From: an uncultured Muribaculaceae bacterium
GTDB taxonomy: Bacteria > Bacteroidota > Bacteroidia > Bacteroidales > Muribaculaceae
Direction: 5' to 3'
NCBI GenBank assembly: GCA_910579675.1
Contig: CAJTUF010000008.1
Span: 44,199-108,198, forward strand
Length of the DNA stretch: 64,000 nucleotides
Position 1 is the stretch's first letter. Every line of letters starts with the position of its first letter. Below the pieces are notes generated by a model, which was given only the letters and a program-made list of their open reading frames with translations, had not been told where the DNA came from and searched no databases. A program made the position numbers and the translations under genes. Below, one piece after another: positions 40,150-48,608 of this stretch.

Positions 40150-40449
40150 ATGAAGAAAAAAGTCATGATAGCAGCCGCGATTGCGGTGATGGCGGGAGCA
40201 GGCGCCTACTTCGGCAACGCCTCCAACTCTCCCTCCTCCGACGGTCGTTCTGACCTCCTCCTCGAAAACGCCGAAGCCCTCTCTGATATAGAAGTGGGCG
40301 AAAACGGACAGTTGGTAATCAACTGTTTCTGGACTGTTTTTGATGCCACCGAGGGTTTTAGAGAACCCTGCATGAGTGTTTACAAATGCCTTCCTTGTGG
40401 CGAGGTTCATCTTGTAACCAAAGTACTTGATGGTGGAACATGCAGCTGA
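40150..40449 (+). CDS. NVEALA-type secreted peptide 5 (divergent core)
   Basis: 99 residues. N-terminal half invariant through E-N-A-E-A-L-S-D, then a wholly different core: N-C-F-W-T-V, E-P-C-M-S-V-Y-K-C-L-P-C-G-E-V, D-G-G-T-C-S. Five cysteines rather than four, with different spacing. Followed after 7 bases by a different propeller-type lipoprotein rather than a P-type one. Confidence 0.82.
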   Translation: MKKKVMIAAAIAVMAGAGAYFGNASNSPSSDGRSDLLLENAEALSDIEVGENGQLVINCFWTVFDATEGFREPCMSVYKCLPCGEVHLVTKVLDGGTCS

Positions 40450-40456
40450 GGTGACG

Positions 40457-41452
40457 ATGCAATCTATCTCTCATATCTGGCGGGCATCACTATGGTGCTT
40501 GCTTCTCTGTGTGGGATGCACTCCCACCAAGGTGGATGCCCCACAAGAAGTCGACCTCTCAGCGGCAGAATATGTAAGCGCTGATACGTTTCATGTTGAC
40601 CAATGTGTGCTCAACACTTTTTGGCTGCGGGCTTCCGGCGAAACCCTCGTAATGCTCAATCACAAGCGCGATCCCATATTTGACGCTTTCGCTATCCCCG
40701 AAGTGGAATATGTATCATCGGGCATATCAAAAGGAGAAGGCCCGGAGGAGGTGGCAAATGTAATGCCCCTGTCGTTGGAGCGGAGCACGCGCCCAGGTCA
40801 GTTCACCTTCCTTACCGGCGTGCCGTCTGAGATTGTCACCATCCAGACACCCGATTTCAAGATAATCGACAAGTCGAGACATCGTATGCCCGAAGGTTGG
40901 CCGGGCGAGCAAAACATGCTCATAATAAAGGGTGATACCGTTTTGGCGCAACGCTTCTCTGAGCCATTGGATTGGATCATAGCTGAAGGGGAGGGTAATA
41001 TCGTATCGATACTCGATATCACGATTCCCGACGATATTAAGATTATGGCAGGCGATGATGTGTGGGCAAATATGGTGATACACTCGGCTATAGGGCTTGC
41101 TTCGCCCGATGGCTCCCGGGTAGCGGTTTGCCCCAAGATGTATCCCATGGTGTTTATTTTCGACGATAAAGGCAATAAGATAAGGACTCTTACTATGCCC
41201 TACACGGCTCAGATGAAGAATTATATTCTCAGTGCCGACTGCAATTCGGATGCCATATATATCTGCTATCACGATCCGGCCGACACCGATTATACCTCAA
41301 GCATAGTTGTGGCAATCGACTGGGATGGCAATGTTGGCAAGATTTATAAGGTGCCAGGCCCCGCTGCGCCTATGACTGTTGATGATACAGGCCGATATAT
41401 CTTCTATACGGGAAGCGCTGACGACAACACTATCTATCGAATCAAACTATGA
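40457..41452 (+). CDS. BF3164-type beta-propeller lipoprotein
   Basis: 331 residues from ATG 40457 (a TTG at 40427 lies inside the peptide gene and is not chosen). Lipobox L-C-V-G-C (Cys21). Propeller-like body with S-K-G-E-G-P-E-E-V (compare G-E-G-P-G-E in P-type), S-P-D-G-S-R-V-A-V and Y-F/I-Y-T-G strands. Family unknown in detail; probably the partner of peptide 5. The stop overlaps the next start as ATGA. Confidence 0.7.
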   Translation: MQSISHIWRASLWCLLLCVGCTPTKVDAPQEVDLSAAEYVSADTFHVDQCVLNTFWLRASGETLVMLNHKRDPIFDAFAIPEVEYVSSGISKGEGPEEVANVMPLSLERSTRPGQFTFLTGVPSEIVTIQTPDFKIIDKSRHRMPEGWPGEQNMLIIKGDTVLAQRFSEPLDWIIAEGEGNIVSILDITIPDDIKIMAGDDVWANMVIHSAIGLASPDGSRVAVCPKMYPMVFIFDDKGNKIRTLTMPYTAQMKNYILSADCNSDAIYICYHDPADTDYTSSIVVAIDWDGNVGKIYKVPGPAAPMTVDDTGRYIFYTGSADDNTIYRIKL

Positions 41453-42051
41453 CCTTTTCAAAACGACTGTTGGTATGCATTGCGTCTGTCTTGTTATGGA
41501 CAGCCGCAGCAATCGCATCATCTCCCATAGGGGATTATAAGCGCCATGATCTCGGATTCGGCTCCATCAGCCTACCCGAAACTCTTCAGTATGTCGACGG
41601 CTCTCCAACCCGTGAATTCTCCGATAATCTTACCGAAACCTCATATATGTTTAAGGCTGCGATCTACCTTTATGAATCTGAAGATTATGGCATAATAACA
41701 CTTAAGATATTACTGCGTCGCCGTGCCGATAACAAGCCGGTGGATATCAGTGATGTGAAAATACACCATGGAAAGACTATAAACACAATGAGCTCGGGTA
41801 AGTCAAAGATTATCTGGTATGACCCATCGCCATCAGAGTCAAAAGGGTCTGCTTTTTTCAATGACCCATATTATGAGAGTGGCAAATTTCATGATAAGCA
41901 TACCAATGGGTTGTATTATCTGAAACTCTTTGGCAATCTGTGCCTTGATCTTGAATTGAGATTTGACGAGGATGCTCCCGATAAATTCACACTGGCTGAG
42001 AAGAATAGCATTATCAATTCCATAATGGGGTCGTTCAGGCTGAAGAAATGA
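41449..42051 (+). CDS. exported protein of unknown function, end of array
   Basis: 200 residues with a clear signal peptide (cleavage after A-I-A-S). Mature part ~175 residues, mixed alpha/beta, no recognised motif, and no cysteine pair apart from one Cys. Start overlaps the preceding stop by 4 bases, so it is co-translated with the BF3164-type protein. I do not recognise the family. Confidence 0.7.
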   Translation: MTFSKRLLVCIASVLLWTAAAIASSPIGDYKRHDLGFGSISLPETLQYVDGSPTREFSDNLTETSYMFKAAIYLYESEDYGIITLKILLRRRADNKPVDISDVKIHHGKTINTMSSGKSKIIWYDPSPSESKGSAFFNDPYYESGKFHDKHTNGLYYLKLFGNLCLDLELRFDEDAPDKFTLAEKNSIINSIMGSFRLKK

Positions 42052-42120
42052 TAAACATCCGGGTAGTCATTACCGAAACCTGACCTGCCGGCATCATCAT
42101 ATCCGGAGACAGGGCAAATA

Positions 42121-42152
42121 TTTGCCTATTAGGAAAAAAAAGACTATCTTTG
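42121..42152 (+). promoter_or_regulatory. promoter of the greA operon
   Basis: TTTG (42121-42124), 20-base spacer, TATCTTTG (42145-42152). Start of transcription about 42159, leaving a ~160-base leader. Confidence 0.75.
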
Positions 42153-42158
42153 CAGCAT

Positions 42159-42290
42159 GAAACCGCCGACAGCGGCGGTGGGAAGGCGTATGAAATCGCT
42201 TCCCGGTCATCACTTTAACATCGCTGTCATTAGATCCAAGGGGTCCGGTCGCGCAGCCGCGTGTCGGGACTTCACTCTTTTTTTTACTTA
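42159..42290 (+). ncRNA. structured greA leader or small RNA
   Basis: Three hairpins: 42162-42179 (ACCGCCG-ACAG-CGGCGGT), 42180-42204 (GGGAAGGCG / CGCTTCCC) and 42243-42270 (GTCCGG...GGGAC), then eight T at 42278-42285. Looks like an attenuator or a short RNA ended by a terminator 36 bases before greA. No known riboswitch class was recognised. Confidence 0.4.
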
Positions 42291-42321
42291 TCCCTAACCA
42301 AGAACCAACTCCTACATCACC

Positions 42322-42792
42322 ATGGCAATAACCTATATGACCAAAGAAGGCTATAAGCGCAAAATGGAGGAAATAGCTTATCTGGAGTCAGTTAAGCGTC
42401 CTGAAATTTCACGTGCGATAGCCGAGGCCCGCGATAAGGGCGACCTCTCGGAAAACTCCGAATATGATGCGGCCAAGGAGGCCCAGGGCATGCTCGAAAT
42501 GAAGATCGCGCAGCTCAAAGACCTCGTGGCCAACTCGCGAATCATCGACGATGCCAACCTCAACACAGAGGAGGTGCAGATCCTCAACACCGTCCGCATC
42601 CGCAATGTGGCCAACGGTGCCGAGATGTCGTACACCATTGTGGCCGACTCTGAAGCCAATCTCAAAGAGAAGAAGATAGGCTCGTCGACCCCCATCGCCA
42701 AGGGCCTTCTGGGCCACAAGAGCGGCGAGACGGTCGAGATCCGTGTGCCCGCGGGCCTCATGAAGTTTGAGATTGTAGAGATCTCGATCTAA
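42322..42792 (+). CDS. greA: transcription elongation factor GreA
   Basis: 156 residues. N-terminal coiled coil with the catalytic loop acidic pair in A-R-D-K-G-D-L-S-E-N-S-E-Y-D-A-A-K-E-A, and a C-terminal FKBP-like domain with S-P/S-T-P-I-A-K-G-L-L-G-H-K-x-G-E-x-V-E. It rescues backtracked RNA polymerase by stimulating transcript cleavage. First gene of an operon with the HIT and alcohol dehydrogenase genes (39- and 22-base gaps). Confidence 0.97.
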   Translation: MAITYMTKEGYKRKMEEIAYLESVKRPEISRAIAEARDKGDLSENSEYDAAKEAQGMLEMKIAQLKDLVANSRIIDDANLNTEEVQILNTVRIRNVANGAEMSYTIVADSEANLKEKKIGSSTPIAKGLLGHKSGETVEIRVPAGLMKFEIVEISI

Positions 42793-42831
42793 AAGAGCAT
42801 AATCCTCCCCAAAAGATATCCGACAGAAGTC

Positions 42832-43236
42832 ATGGCTTCGATTTTTTCACGTATCATAGCCGGCGAGATCCCCTGCTACAAGATAGCCGAGGACTCACGC
42901 CACTTTGCTTTCCTCGACATCAATCCGGTCAATCCCGGCCACGTGCTGGTGGTGCCCAAGCGCGAGGTGAGCTATATCTTTGATCTCACCGACGAGGAGT
43001 ATCTCGCGCTGGAGCTCTTTGCCAAGCGGGTGGCCGAAGGGATGAAGGAGGCTGTCGACTGCAAGCGCATCGGCGTTGCAGTGATAGGCCTTGAGGTGCC
43101 CCACGCCCACATCCATCTCATCCCCATCACCAATGAGGGCGACATGAGCTTCTCGACCAAACACACCCTCCCTGCCGAGGAGATGGAGGCTCTGCGCAGC
43201 CGCATCGCCGAGGCTGTGGGTCGTCGTATTTCCTGA
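42832..43236 (+). CDS. HIT-family nucleotide hydrolase (HinT-like)
   Basis: 134 residues. Histidine triad P-H-A-H-I-H-L at about 90-96, preceded by F-L-D-I-N-P-V-N-P-G-H-V-L-V-V-P-K. Such proteins cleave AMP-linked conjugates, for example adenosine phosphoramidates. Compact single-domain protein of normal length, cytosolic. Confidence 0.92.
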   Translation: MASIFSRIIAGEIPCYKIAEDSRHFAFLDINPVNPGHVLVVPKREVSYIFDLTDEEYLALELFAKRVAEGMKEAVDCKRIGVAVIGLEVPHAHIHLIPITNEGDMSFSTKHTLPAEEMEALRSRIAEAVGRRIS

Positions 43237-43258
43237 TAAATCCTGAATCGTTTATACC

Positions 43259-44428
43259 GTGGACAATTTTACTTATTGCACGCCTACCAGATATATATTT
43301 GGTCGCGACACTGAATTGCAGACAGGAGCCGCCGCCAAGGCTTCGGGTATGACTAATGTCCTCGTGGTCTATGGCCACGGGTCGGCCCGACGGAGCGGTC
43401 TGCTCGACCGCGTGATCTCGTCGCTTCAGCGCGAAGGGATAGCAGTGACTGAGCTTGGAGGCATCGACCCCAATCCCACCGACCCGAAGGTGCGCGAAGG
43501 CATCGGCATTTGCCGGCGCGAGGGGATCGACGGTCTGGTGGCAGTGGGCGGCGGCTCGGTGATCGACACCGCCAAAGCCATAGCTGCCGGAGTGCCTTAT
43601 GACGGCGACTTCTGGGATTTCTGGGCCGGAAAGGCTGTAGTGGCCGACGCGCTCCCTGTGGGGTGTGTGCTTACCATTCCGGCCGCCGGCAGCGAGGGCT
43701 CGGGCAACTCTGTGATCACTCTGCTCGACGGGATGCACAAGATCTCGCTCCGCACCGATTTCTGGCTTCGTCCAAAATGGAGCATCCTCAATCCGGAGCT
43801 CACATTCACCCTCCCCCCTTACCAGACCGCCAGCGGCATAGCCGACATGATGGCCCATATCTTCGAGCGCTATTTCTCCAACACCGAAGAGGTGGAGGTG
43901 ACCGACCGCGTGGCCGAGGGTGTGCTCAAAGCCATCATCACTACTGCTCCGAAAGTGATGGAGCACCCCGACGACTATGATGCCCGCGCCAATATCATGT
44001 GGGCCGGCACTCTGGCCCACAACGGAATCTGCGGCACAGGTCGCCGCGAAGACTGGGTGAGCCACTTCATGGAGCATGAGGTTTCGGCTGTGTATGGTGT
44101 GACCCACGGTGCAGGCCTCGCGGTGATCATCCCCGCATGGATGACATTCATGGCCAAGCATCATCCCGGCAAGATAGCCCAGTTTGGCCGCCGGGTGTTT
44201 GGGGTCACCTCCCACGATGATTCCACCGCCGCCATGGAGACCGTCATCAGCCTGAAAGCCTTCTTCGGTTCGCTCGGCCTCCCGGTGACTTTTTCCGAGC
44301 TCGGAGTGGCACATCCCGACATAGATCTGCTGGTAAAGAAGCTCCACGAAAACAAAGGTACCCAGATCGGAGGCTATTACCGCCTCGGTCCGGTGGAGAC
44401 AGCCGAGATCTACCGACTGGCTCTCTGA
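43259..44428 (+). CDS. iron-containing alcohol dehydrogenase (butanol dehydrogenase-like)
   Basis: 389 residues starting with GTG at 43259 (the annotated methionine). NAD(P)-binding G-G-G-S-V-I-D-T-A-K (97-106), P-A-A-G-S-E-G-S-G-N, and metal ligands Asp/His/His/His spread over the helical domain (A-S-G-I-A-D-M-M-A-H, V-T-H-G-A-G-L-A). Reduces aldehydes such as butyraldehyde or lactaldehyde; exact substrate not known. Convergent with mgsA, whose product methylglyoxal is an aldehyde that such enzymes can remove. Confidence 0.92.
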   Translation: MDNFTYCTPTRYIFGRDTELQTGAAAKASGMTNVLVVYGHGSARRSGLLDRVISSLQREGIAVTELGGIDPNPTDPKVREGIGICRREGIDGLVAVGGGSVIDTAKAIAAGVPYDGDFWDFWAGKAVVADALPVGCVLTIPAAGSEGSGNSVITLLDGMHKISLRTDFWLRPKWSILNPELTFTLPPYQTASGIADMMAHIFERYFSNTEEVEVTDRVAEGVLKAIITTAPKVMEHPDDYDARANIMWAGTLAHNGICGTGRREDWVSHFMEHEVSAVYGVTHGAGLAVIIPAWMTFMAKHHPGKIAQFGRRVFGVTSHDDSTAAMETVISLKAFFGSLGLPVTFSELGVAHPDIDLLVKKLHENKGTQIGGYYRLGPVETAEIYRLAL

Positions 44429-44459
44429 TCCGTCGCCACTATCATTTCACATACCACAG

Positions 44460-44503
44460 AGCCCCGCGCCCATGGCCGCATCAAAGCGGTAGGGGCGCGG
44501 GGC
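44460..44503. terminator. bidirectional hairpin between the alcohol dehydrogenase and mgsA
   Basis: AGCCCCGCGCCC and GGGGCGCGGGGCT form a very stable stem with an inner CCGC/GCGG. It lies between two converging genes. There is no strong T tract on either side. Confidence 0.6.
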
Positions 44504-44539
44504 TTGCATGTTGATGGCGCAGGAGGAGGGCAGGGACTG

Positions 44540-45007
44540 TCAGGCCTCGGGTTGTCCGGCGGCATTGCGGTCGAAGCGCACATAGCTCTGCTCGGCGGGA
44601 TGATAGTCGGGATTGTTCCAGAGGGTGCTTGAGATCACGAGGTCGGCGGTGATACGGTTGCAGGCAATAGGCACATTGTGGAGCCTGCACTGGCGGAGCA
44701 GCATCTGAATGTCGGCCTCATGGGGCTGGGCGTTGAGATCGTCGATCAGAAACACGGCAAAGTCGATCTCATTGCGCACCACCATGGCCGCTATCTCGGC
44801 ATCGCCCCCCATAGGGCCTGAGTTCATGCACTGCATATCGGGTTGATAGCCCATCTCTTCAAGGGCTGCCTTGATGAGCGATCCGGTGGTGCCGGTACAC
44901 ACCAGATGGTGGTGGGAGAGATATTCGGCGTTGAAGCGTGCCCAGTCTACGATGTCGGCTTTGCGATGGTCGTGGGCCACGAGTGCTATTGTAAGACGGT
45001 CTTTCAT
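44540..45007 (-). CDS. mgsA: methylglyoxal synthase
   Basis: 155 residues. V-A-H-D-H-R-K (10-16), C-T-G-T-T-G (37-42), the phosphate loop S-G-P-M-G-G-D (63-69, with the catalytic Asp of the family) and L-I-D-D-L-N-A-Q-P-H-E-A-D. Converts dihydroxyacetone phosphate to methylglyoxal, a glycolytic bypass under phosphate limitation. Normal length. Confidence 0.97.
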   Translation of the reverse strand: MKDRLTIALVAHDHRKADIVDWARFNAEYLSHHHLVCTGTTGSLIKAALEEMGYQPDMQCMNSGPMGGDAEIAAMVVRNEIDFAVFLIDDLNAQPHEADIQMLLRQCRLHNVPIACNRITADLVISSTLWNNPDYHPAEQSYVRFDRNAAGQPEA

Positions 45008-45091
45008 AAGTTGGTGAATGGAAATAACGTTGATATACGGTTATAACATCCATGCTCCACCAAAAGATTGATCGGCGAGGCAACAGGCATG

Positions 45092-45136
45092 AAAAGGAGA
45101 GCGCCGTCGCGGGCCTTGCGGCAGCGTGACGGCGCT
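45092..45136 (-). terminator. intrinsic terminator of the tricorn-like protease gene
   Basis: Minus strand: AGCGCCGTC ... GACGGCGCT (9-bp stem), then TCTCCTTTTC. 26 bases past the stop codon. Confidence 0.7.
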
Positions 45137-45161
45137 TCTCGATTTTAAGATAGCCGGATGC

Positions 45162-48100
45162 TCACTTCTTGGCAGAGTCGGCGGCGCGGAGCATCTCTTC
45201 GACGGCGGTACGGAGCTGAGCGTCGTTGCCGTTGAGTTGCTGCTCGGGAGTGTTGTAGATCTCAATGTCGGGCTGGAGCTCGAGGTTTTCGAGCCAGCGG
45301 CCCTGCATATCCTTCATGCCTACCTGGGGAATACCGAACACGATAGTGGGATCAATCTGGTTTTCCCACCACACGGCGGTCATGGTGCCGGGTACAGGAG
45401 CACCGATGAGCTTGCCTATGCCGAGGGTCTGATAGGTCCAGGGGAAGCCGTGGGCGTTGGAGTAGTTGTCCTCACACATGAGCACACATGAGGGCTTGGT
45501 CCAGCGGTTGAAGGGATCCTGACCCACATACTGGCCGCGGGGCTCGAAGGTGGCGAATTTGGTGCCCGAGAGGAGTATGGCGAGGTCTTCATGGAGCCAT
45601 CCGCCGCCGTTGTGGCGGGTATCGATCACCACGGCGTCGCAGTTGCGGTAGCGGCCGAGGAGTTCGTGGAATGTCTGGCGGAATGAGGGCGAGTCCATAC
45701 CCTTGATATGGATATAGCCCACACGTCCGCTTGAGAGTGAGTCGACAATGGCGCGGTTGCGCTCAACCCATCGGCGGTAGAGGAGATTGGAGCGGTCACC
45801 GGCGTTGGAGGCCTTGATCTGCTGCTCGAAAGTCTTGCCGGTCGAGGGATCCTTGACCTGAAGCATCACCTGCTTGCCGCTCTTGCCCGAGAGGGCTGGA
45901 TAGTAGTCGCGACCGGCCTTGACAGGCTGTCCGTCGATGCTCTCGATGATCATGCCGGGCTTGATCTTGACAGAAGCCTTGTCCATCGGACCCATGGCTA
46001 CAATCTCGTCGATCAGGAGGCCGTCGCCGTCGTAATCGTTGTCGAAGATCGCGCCGAGCCATGCGGTGGCGGGGGTGTTGGTGTCGGCCATATTGCCATA
46101 GAAGCGGGCGCCGGTGTGCGAGCCGTTGAGCTCGCCGAGCATCTCCGAGAGGAGCTCCTGGAAGTCGTAGTTGTTGTTGATGTGGGGGAGGAAGCGGGCG
46201 TAGGCGTCGTGATAGCCTTTCCAGTCGATGCCGTGGATGGCGGGGTCGTAGAACTTGTCGTTGACCTGACGCCAGGCATGATTGAAGATATACTCGCGCT
46301 CCTTGGCGGGGCGGTAGGTAAACTCGGCTGCGTAGTTGACGGGTTTGGTGGTCTTGCTCTTGATGTCGAGCTTCTTGATGCCCGAGCCGGTGGCGAGATA
46401 GAGATTGTCGATCTTGGCGTCGGGTATAAGCTCGCCGTAGCCGAGACCCTTCACCACAATCTTCGACGAGCGGTCGTCGAGGTCGTGTTCCCAGAGGTCT
46501 ATTCCGCTCTCGAATGAGGCAGCGTAGTAGAGCTTGCGACCGTCGGGCGAGAGGATGAAGTCGCCGAGGAAAGCGCTGTTGGGGGTGATGCAGGCCACTC
46601 TCTCCTCGCGGTTGTCGAGGTCGAATGTGAGAGGCTTCACCTTGGGAGTGTCATCCTTTTTCTTGTCGGCGTCTTTGCCCTTCTTGTCTTTCTTATCTTT
46701 CTTGGCGTCGGAGTCGGCGGCATCATCCTTTTTCTCCTTGCGGGAGTCGGCGAGCTCGCGCTCTTCCTTGCTCAGGCGCCAGTTGTCGTAGGCCTCACCG
46801 TCGAAAAACATGATATACACATCCTCTTCGGCGCCCCACGAGCCGTGGGAGCGATAGCCTCCGCGGTCGGAGGTCCATGTCATGGCCTTGCCCCCGAGCA
46901 CCCATTTAGGACTTCCGTCGGAGTAGCCCGAGCGGGTGAGATTTGTCATCTCGCCCGAGCCGTCGGCCTTTACGAGCACTATGTCGGTGTTGTTCCAGCC
47001 ACCGTGGTCGATATATTTGGCGAGGAACCACTTCGAGTCGGGGCTCCAGGCATATGTCTGGTCGCCGTCGGAGTATGAGTAGTTGTACTTGGCGGGGAGC
47101 ACGGTGCGTATCTGCTTGGTGTCGAGATTGTAGACACAGAGTTCGGTGCGGTCGCGCAGGAACGCGATCTCCTTGCCGTCGGGCGAGAATTTTGGCTGGA
47201 ACGAGTTGGTCTCCTCAAGGATCAGAGGCTCCTCCTTTATTTCGTAGGCATAGGTAAACTGCTTGTCGTCAGGACGCACGAGGCTTGCGCGGTATATGCC
47301 CCAGCGGCCATCGCGCTCAGCCGAGTAGATGAGCGAGCGTCCGTCGGGGGCGAAGTCTACGTTGCGCTCCTGCTCGGGGGTGTCGGTGATGCGCTTGGTG
47401 GTGTTGTATTCGATTGAAGTCACATACACATCGCCGTGGTTGATGAAAGCTATCTCCTTGCCCTTTTCATTGAGGGCAATGGAGCGGGCGCCGTTGCGGA
47501 GCACTGTGGCGGTGGAGTCGTAGTCGGCGCGGTCGGCCACAATCGAGATGTTTACCTTCTCGGGCTTGGCGCCGGCAGCTGTGGGGAGGGTGTATATCTC
47601 ACCGTCCCATGTATAGGCCAGGGTCTTGCCGTCGGCTGAACCGGAGAGGTTGCGCACCGGGTGGAGGACATAGTCGGTGATGCGGGTATCGCCGGTGCCG
47701 TCGATATTGCGGCGATACACGTTGAAGGTGCCGTTTTGCTCGCTGAGATAGTAGAAGCTCTTACCGTCGGGGGTCCACACAGGGTTGCGGTCTTCGCCAC
47801 GGAATGAGGTGAGCTTTGTAAACTTGCGCTCCTTGGCGGGACGGTCGGCGCCCTCGGCCATCCATATGTCGCGGGCTATGGAGCTCACATGGTGCTTGCG
47901 CCAGGGATCTTCGTAGCCTTTGCGGTCGTGGTAGAGGAGGGTCTTTCCGTCGGGGCTGAGCGACACATCCTCCATCGGGAGCGACGAATAGAGCTTCGGA
48001 CGTGCGCCGGGAGTGGTGATGTCGAGGCTGTAGACTTGGGGGAATTGTCCCGAGGGAAATTGCATGTCGTCCTTGTCGGGCTCCAGAGCCGAGGTGAAGA

Positions 48101-48464
48101 GGATCGTGGTGGGGTTGATAAACGACATGGGCCTCTCGGCGGCGGTGTTGGTGGTGAGCTGGCGGGGTTCGCCTCCGCTCACCGACACGGCATAGAGATC
48201 GAGGTTGCCTCGGCGGTCGGAAGCAAAGACTATGGTCTTGCCGTCGGGGCTCCATACGGGCTGGGTGTCATACGAGTGGTGGGTGGTGAGCTGAGTGGCG
48301 CGGCCTCCCTTGGCGGCTACGGTGTAGATATCGCCTTTGTAGGAGAATGCGATCTTTGAGCCGTCGGGCGAGAGGGACGGATAGCGCATCCAGAGGGGCG
48401 AATCGGCTGCAGCTGCGGCCATCGACACTCCGAGCGCCACGCCCACAATGAGTGGTAATTTCAT
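45162..48464 (-). CDS. tricorn-like S41 protease, exported
   Basis: 1100 residues from ATG 48464, which begins a signal peptide (M-K-L-P-L-I-V-G-V-A-L-G, cleavage near A-A-A-A-D). Residues ~25-700 form WD/TolB-like propellers with S-P-D-G-K repeats; a Lys/Asp-rich linker (~575-610) interrupts them. Near 800 is the S41 N-terminal helical domain, followed by a PDZ domain (~860-920) and the S41 peptidase core (V-V-I-D-T-R-H-N-G-G-G-W, then C-E-D-N-Y-S-N-A with the nucleophile Ser). Homologous to archaeal tricorn peptidase. In Bacteroidota it is probably periplasmic. Confidence 0.93.
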   Translation of the reverse strand: MKLPLIVGVALGVSMAAAAADSPLWMRYPSLSPDGSKIAFSYKGDIYTVAAKGGRATQLTTHHSYDTQPVWSPDGKTIVFASDRRGNLDLYAVSVSGGEPRQLTTNTAAERPMSFINPTTILFTSALEPDKDDMQFPSGQFPQVYSLDITTPGARPKLYSSLPMEDVSLSPDGKTLLYHDRKGYEDPWRKHHVSSIARDIWMAEGADRPAKERKFTKLTSFRGEDRNPVWTPDGKSFYYLSEQNGTFNVYRRNIDGTGDTRITDYVLHPVRNLSGSADGKTLAYTWDGEIYTLPTAAGAKPEKVNISIVADRADYDSTATVLRNGARSIALNEKGKEIAFINHGDVYVTSIEYNTTKRITDTPEQERNVDFAPDGRSLIYSAERDGRWGIYRASLVRPDDKQFTYAYEIKEEPLILEETNSFQPKFSPDGKEIAFLRDRTELCVYNLDTKQIRTVLPAKYNYSYSDGDQTYAWSPDSKWFLAKYIDHGGWNNTDIVLVKADGSGEMTNLTRSGYSDGSPKWVLGGKAMTWTSDRGGYRSHGSWGAEEDVYIMFFDGEAYDNWRLSKEERELADSRKEKKDDAADSDAKKDKKDKKGKDADKKKDDTPKVKPLTFDLDNREERVACITPNSAFLGDFILSPDGRKLYYAASFESGIDLWEHDLDDRSSKIVVKGLGYGELIPDAKIDNLYLATGSGIKKLDIKSKTTKPVNYAAEFTYRPAKEREYIFNHAWRQVNDKFYDPAIHGIDWKGYHDAYARFLPHINNNYDFQELLSEMLGELNGSHTGARFYGNMADTNTPATAWLGAIFDNDYDGDGLLIDEIVAMGPMDKASVKIKPGMIIESIDGQPVKAGRDYYPALSGKSGKQVMLQVKDPSTGKTFEQQIKASNAGDRSNLLYRRWVERNRAIVDSLSSGRVGYIHIKGMDSPSFRQTFHELLGRYRNCDAVVIDTRHNGGGWLHEDLAILLSGTKFATFEPRGQYVGQDPFNRWTKPSCVLMCEDNYSNAHGFPWTYQTLGIGKLIGAPVPGTMTAVWWENQIDPTIVFGIPQVGMKDMQGRWLENLELQPDIEIYNTPEQQLNGNDAQLRTAVEEMLRAADSAKK

Positions 48465-48506
48465 GAAGATCGGAATAGCAGTGATGATTGAATGATATAA
48501 TTGACA

Positions 48507-48538
48507 CAAAAGTACAGCATAATTCTCGCTCGGCCAAA
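48507..48538 (-). promoter_or_regulatory. promoter of the tricorn-like protease
   Basis: Minus strand: TTTG (48535-48538), 20-base spacer, TACTTTTG (48507-48514), 42 bases before ATG 48464. It rules out the longer open frame starting at 48542. Confidence 0.75.
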
Positions 48539-48608
48539 TCATTCGCTTGCAAAAACGTGTTTGCCGCAGCCCCCGTTGCCGCCTTTTTATGGAGAGGGGA
48601 AAGGGGGA

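Noticed and set aside
40427..40457. TTG start of the BF3164-type gene at 40427
   Set aside because: It lies within the peptide 5 gene and adds residues before a good signal peptide that starts at ATG 40457.
28342..42051. CRISPR-like or phage array reading of the repeats
   Set aside because: The repeats are kilobase gene duplications and coding leaders, not short regular repeats with spacers; no cas or phage genes are present.
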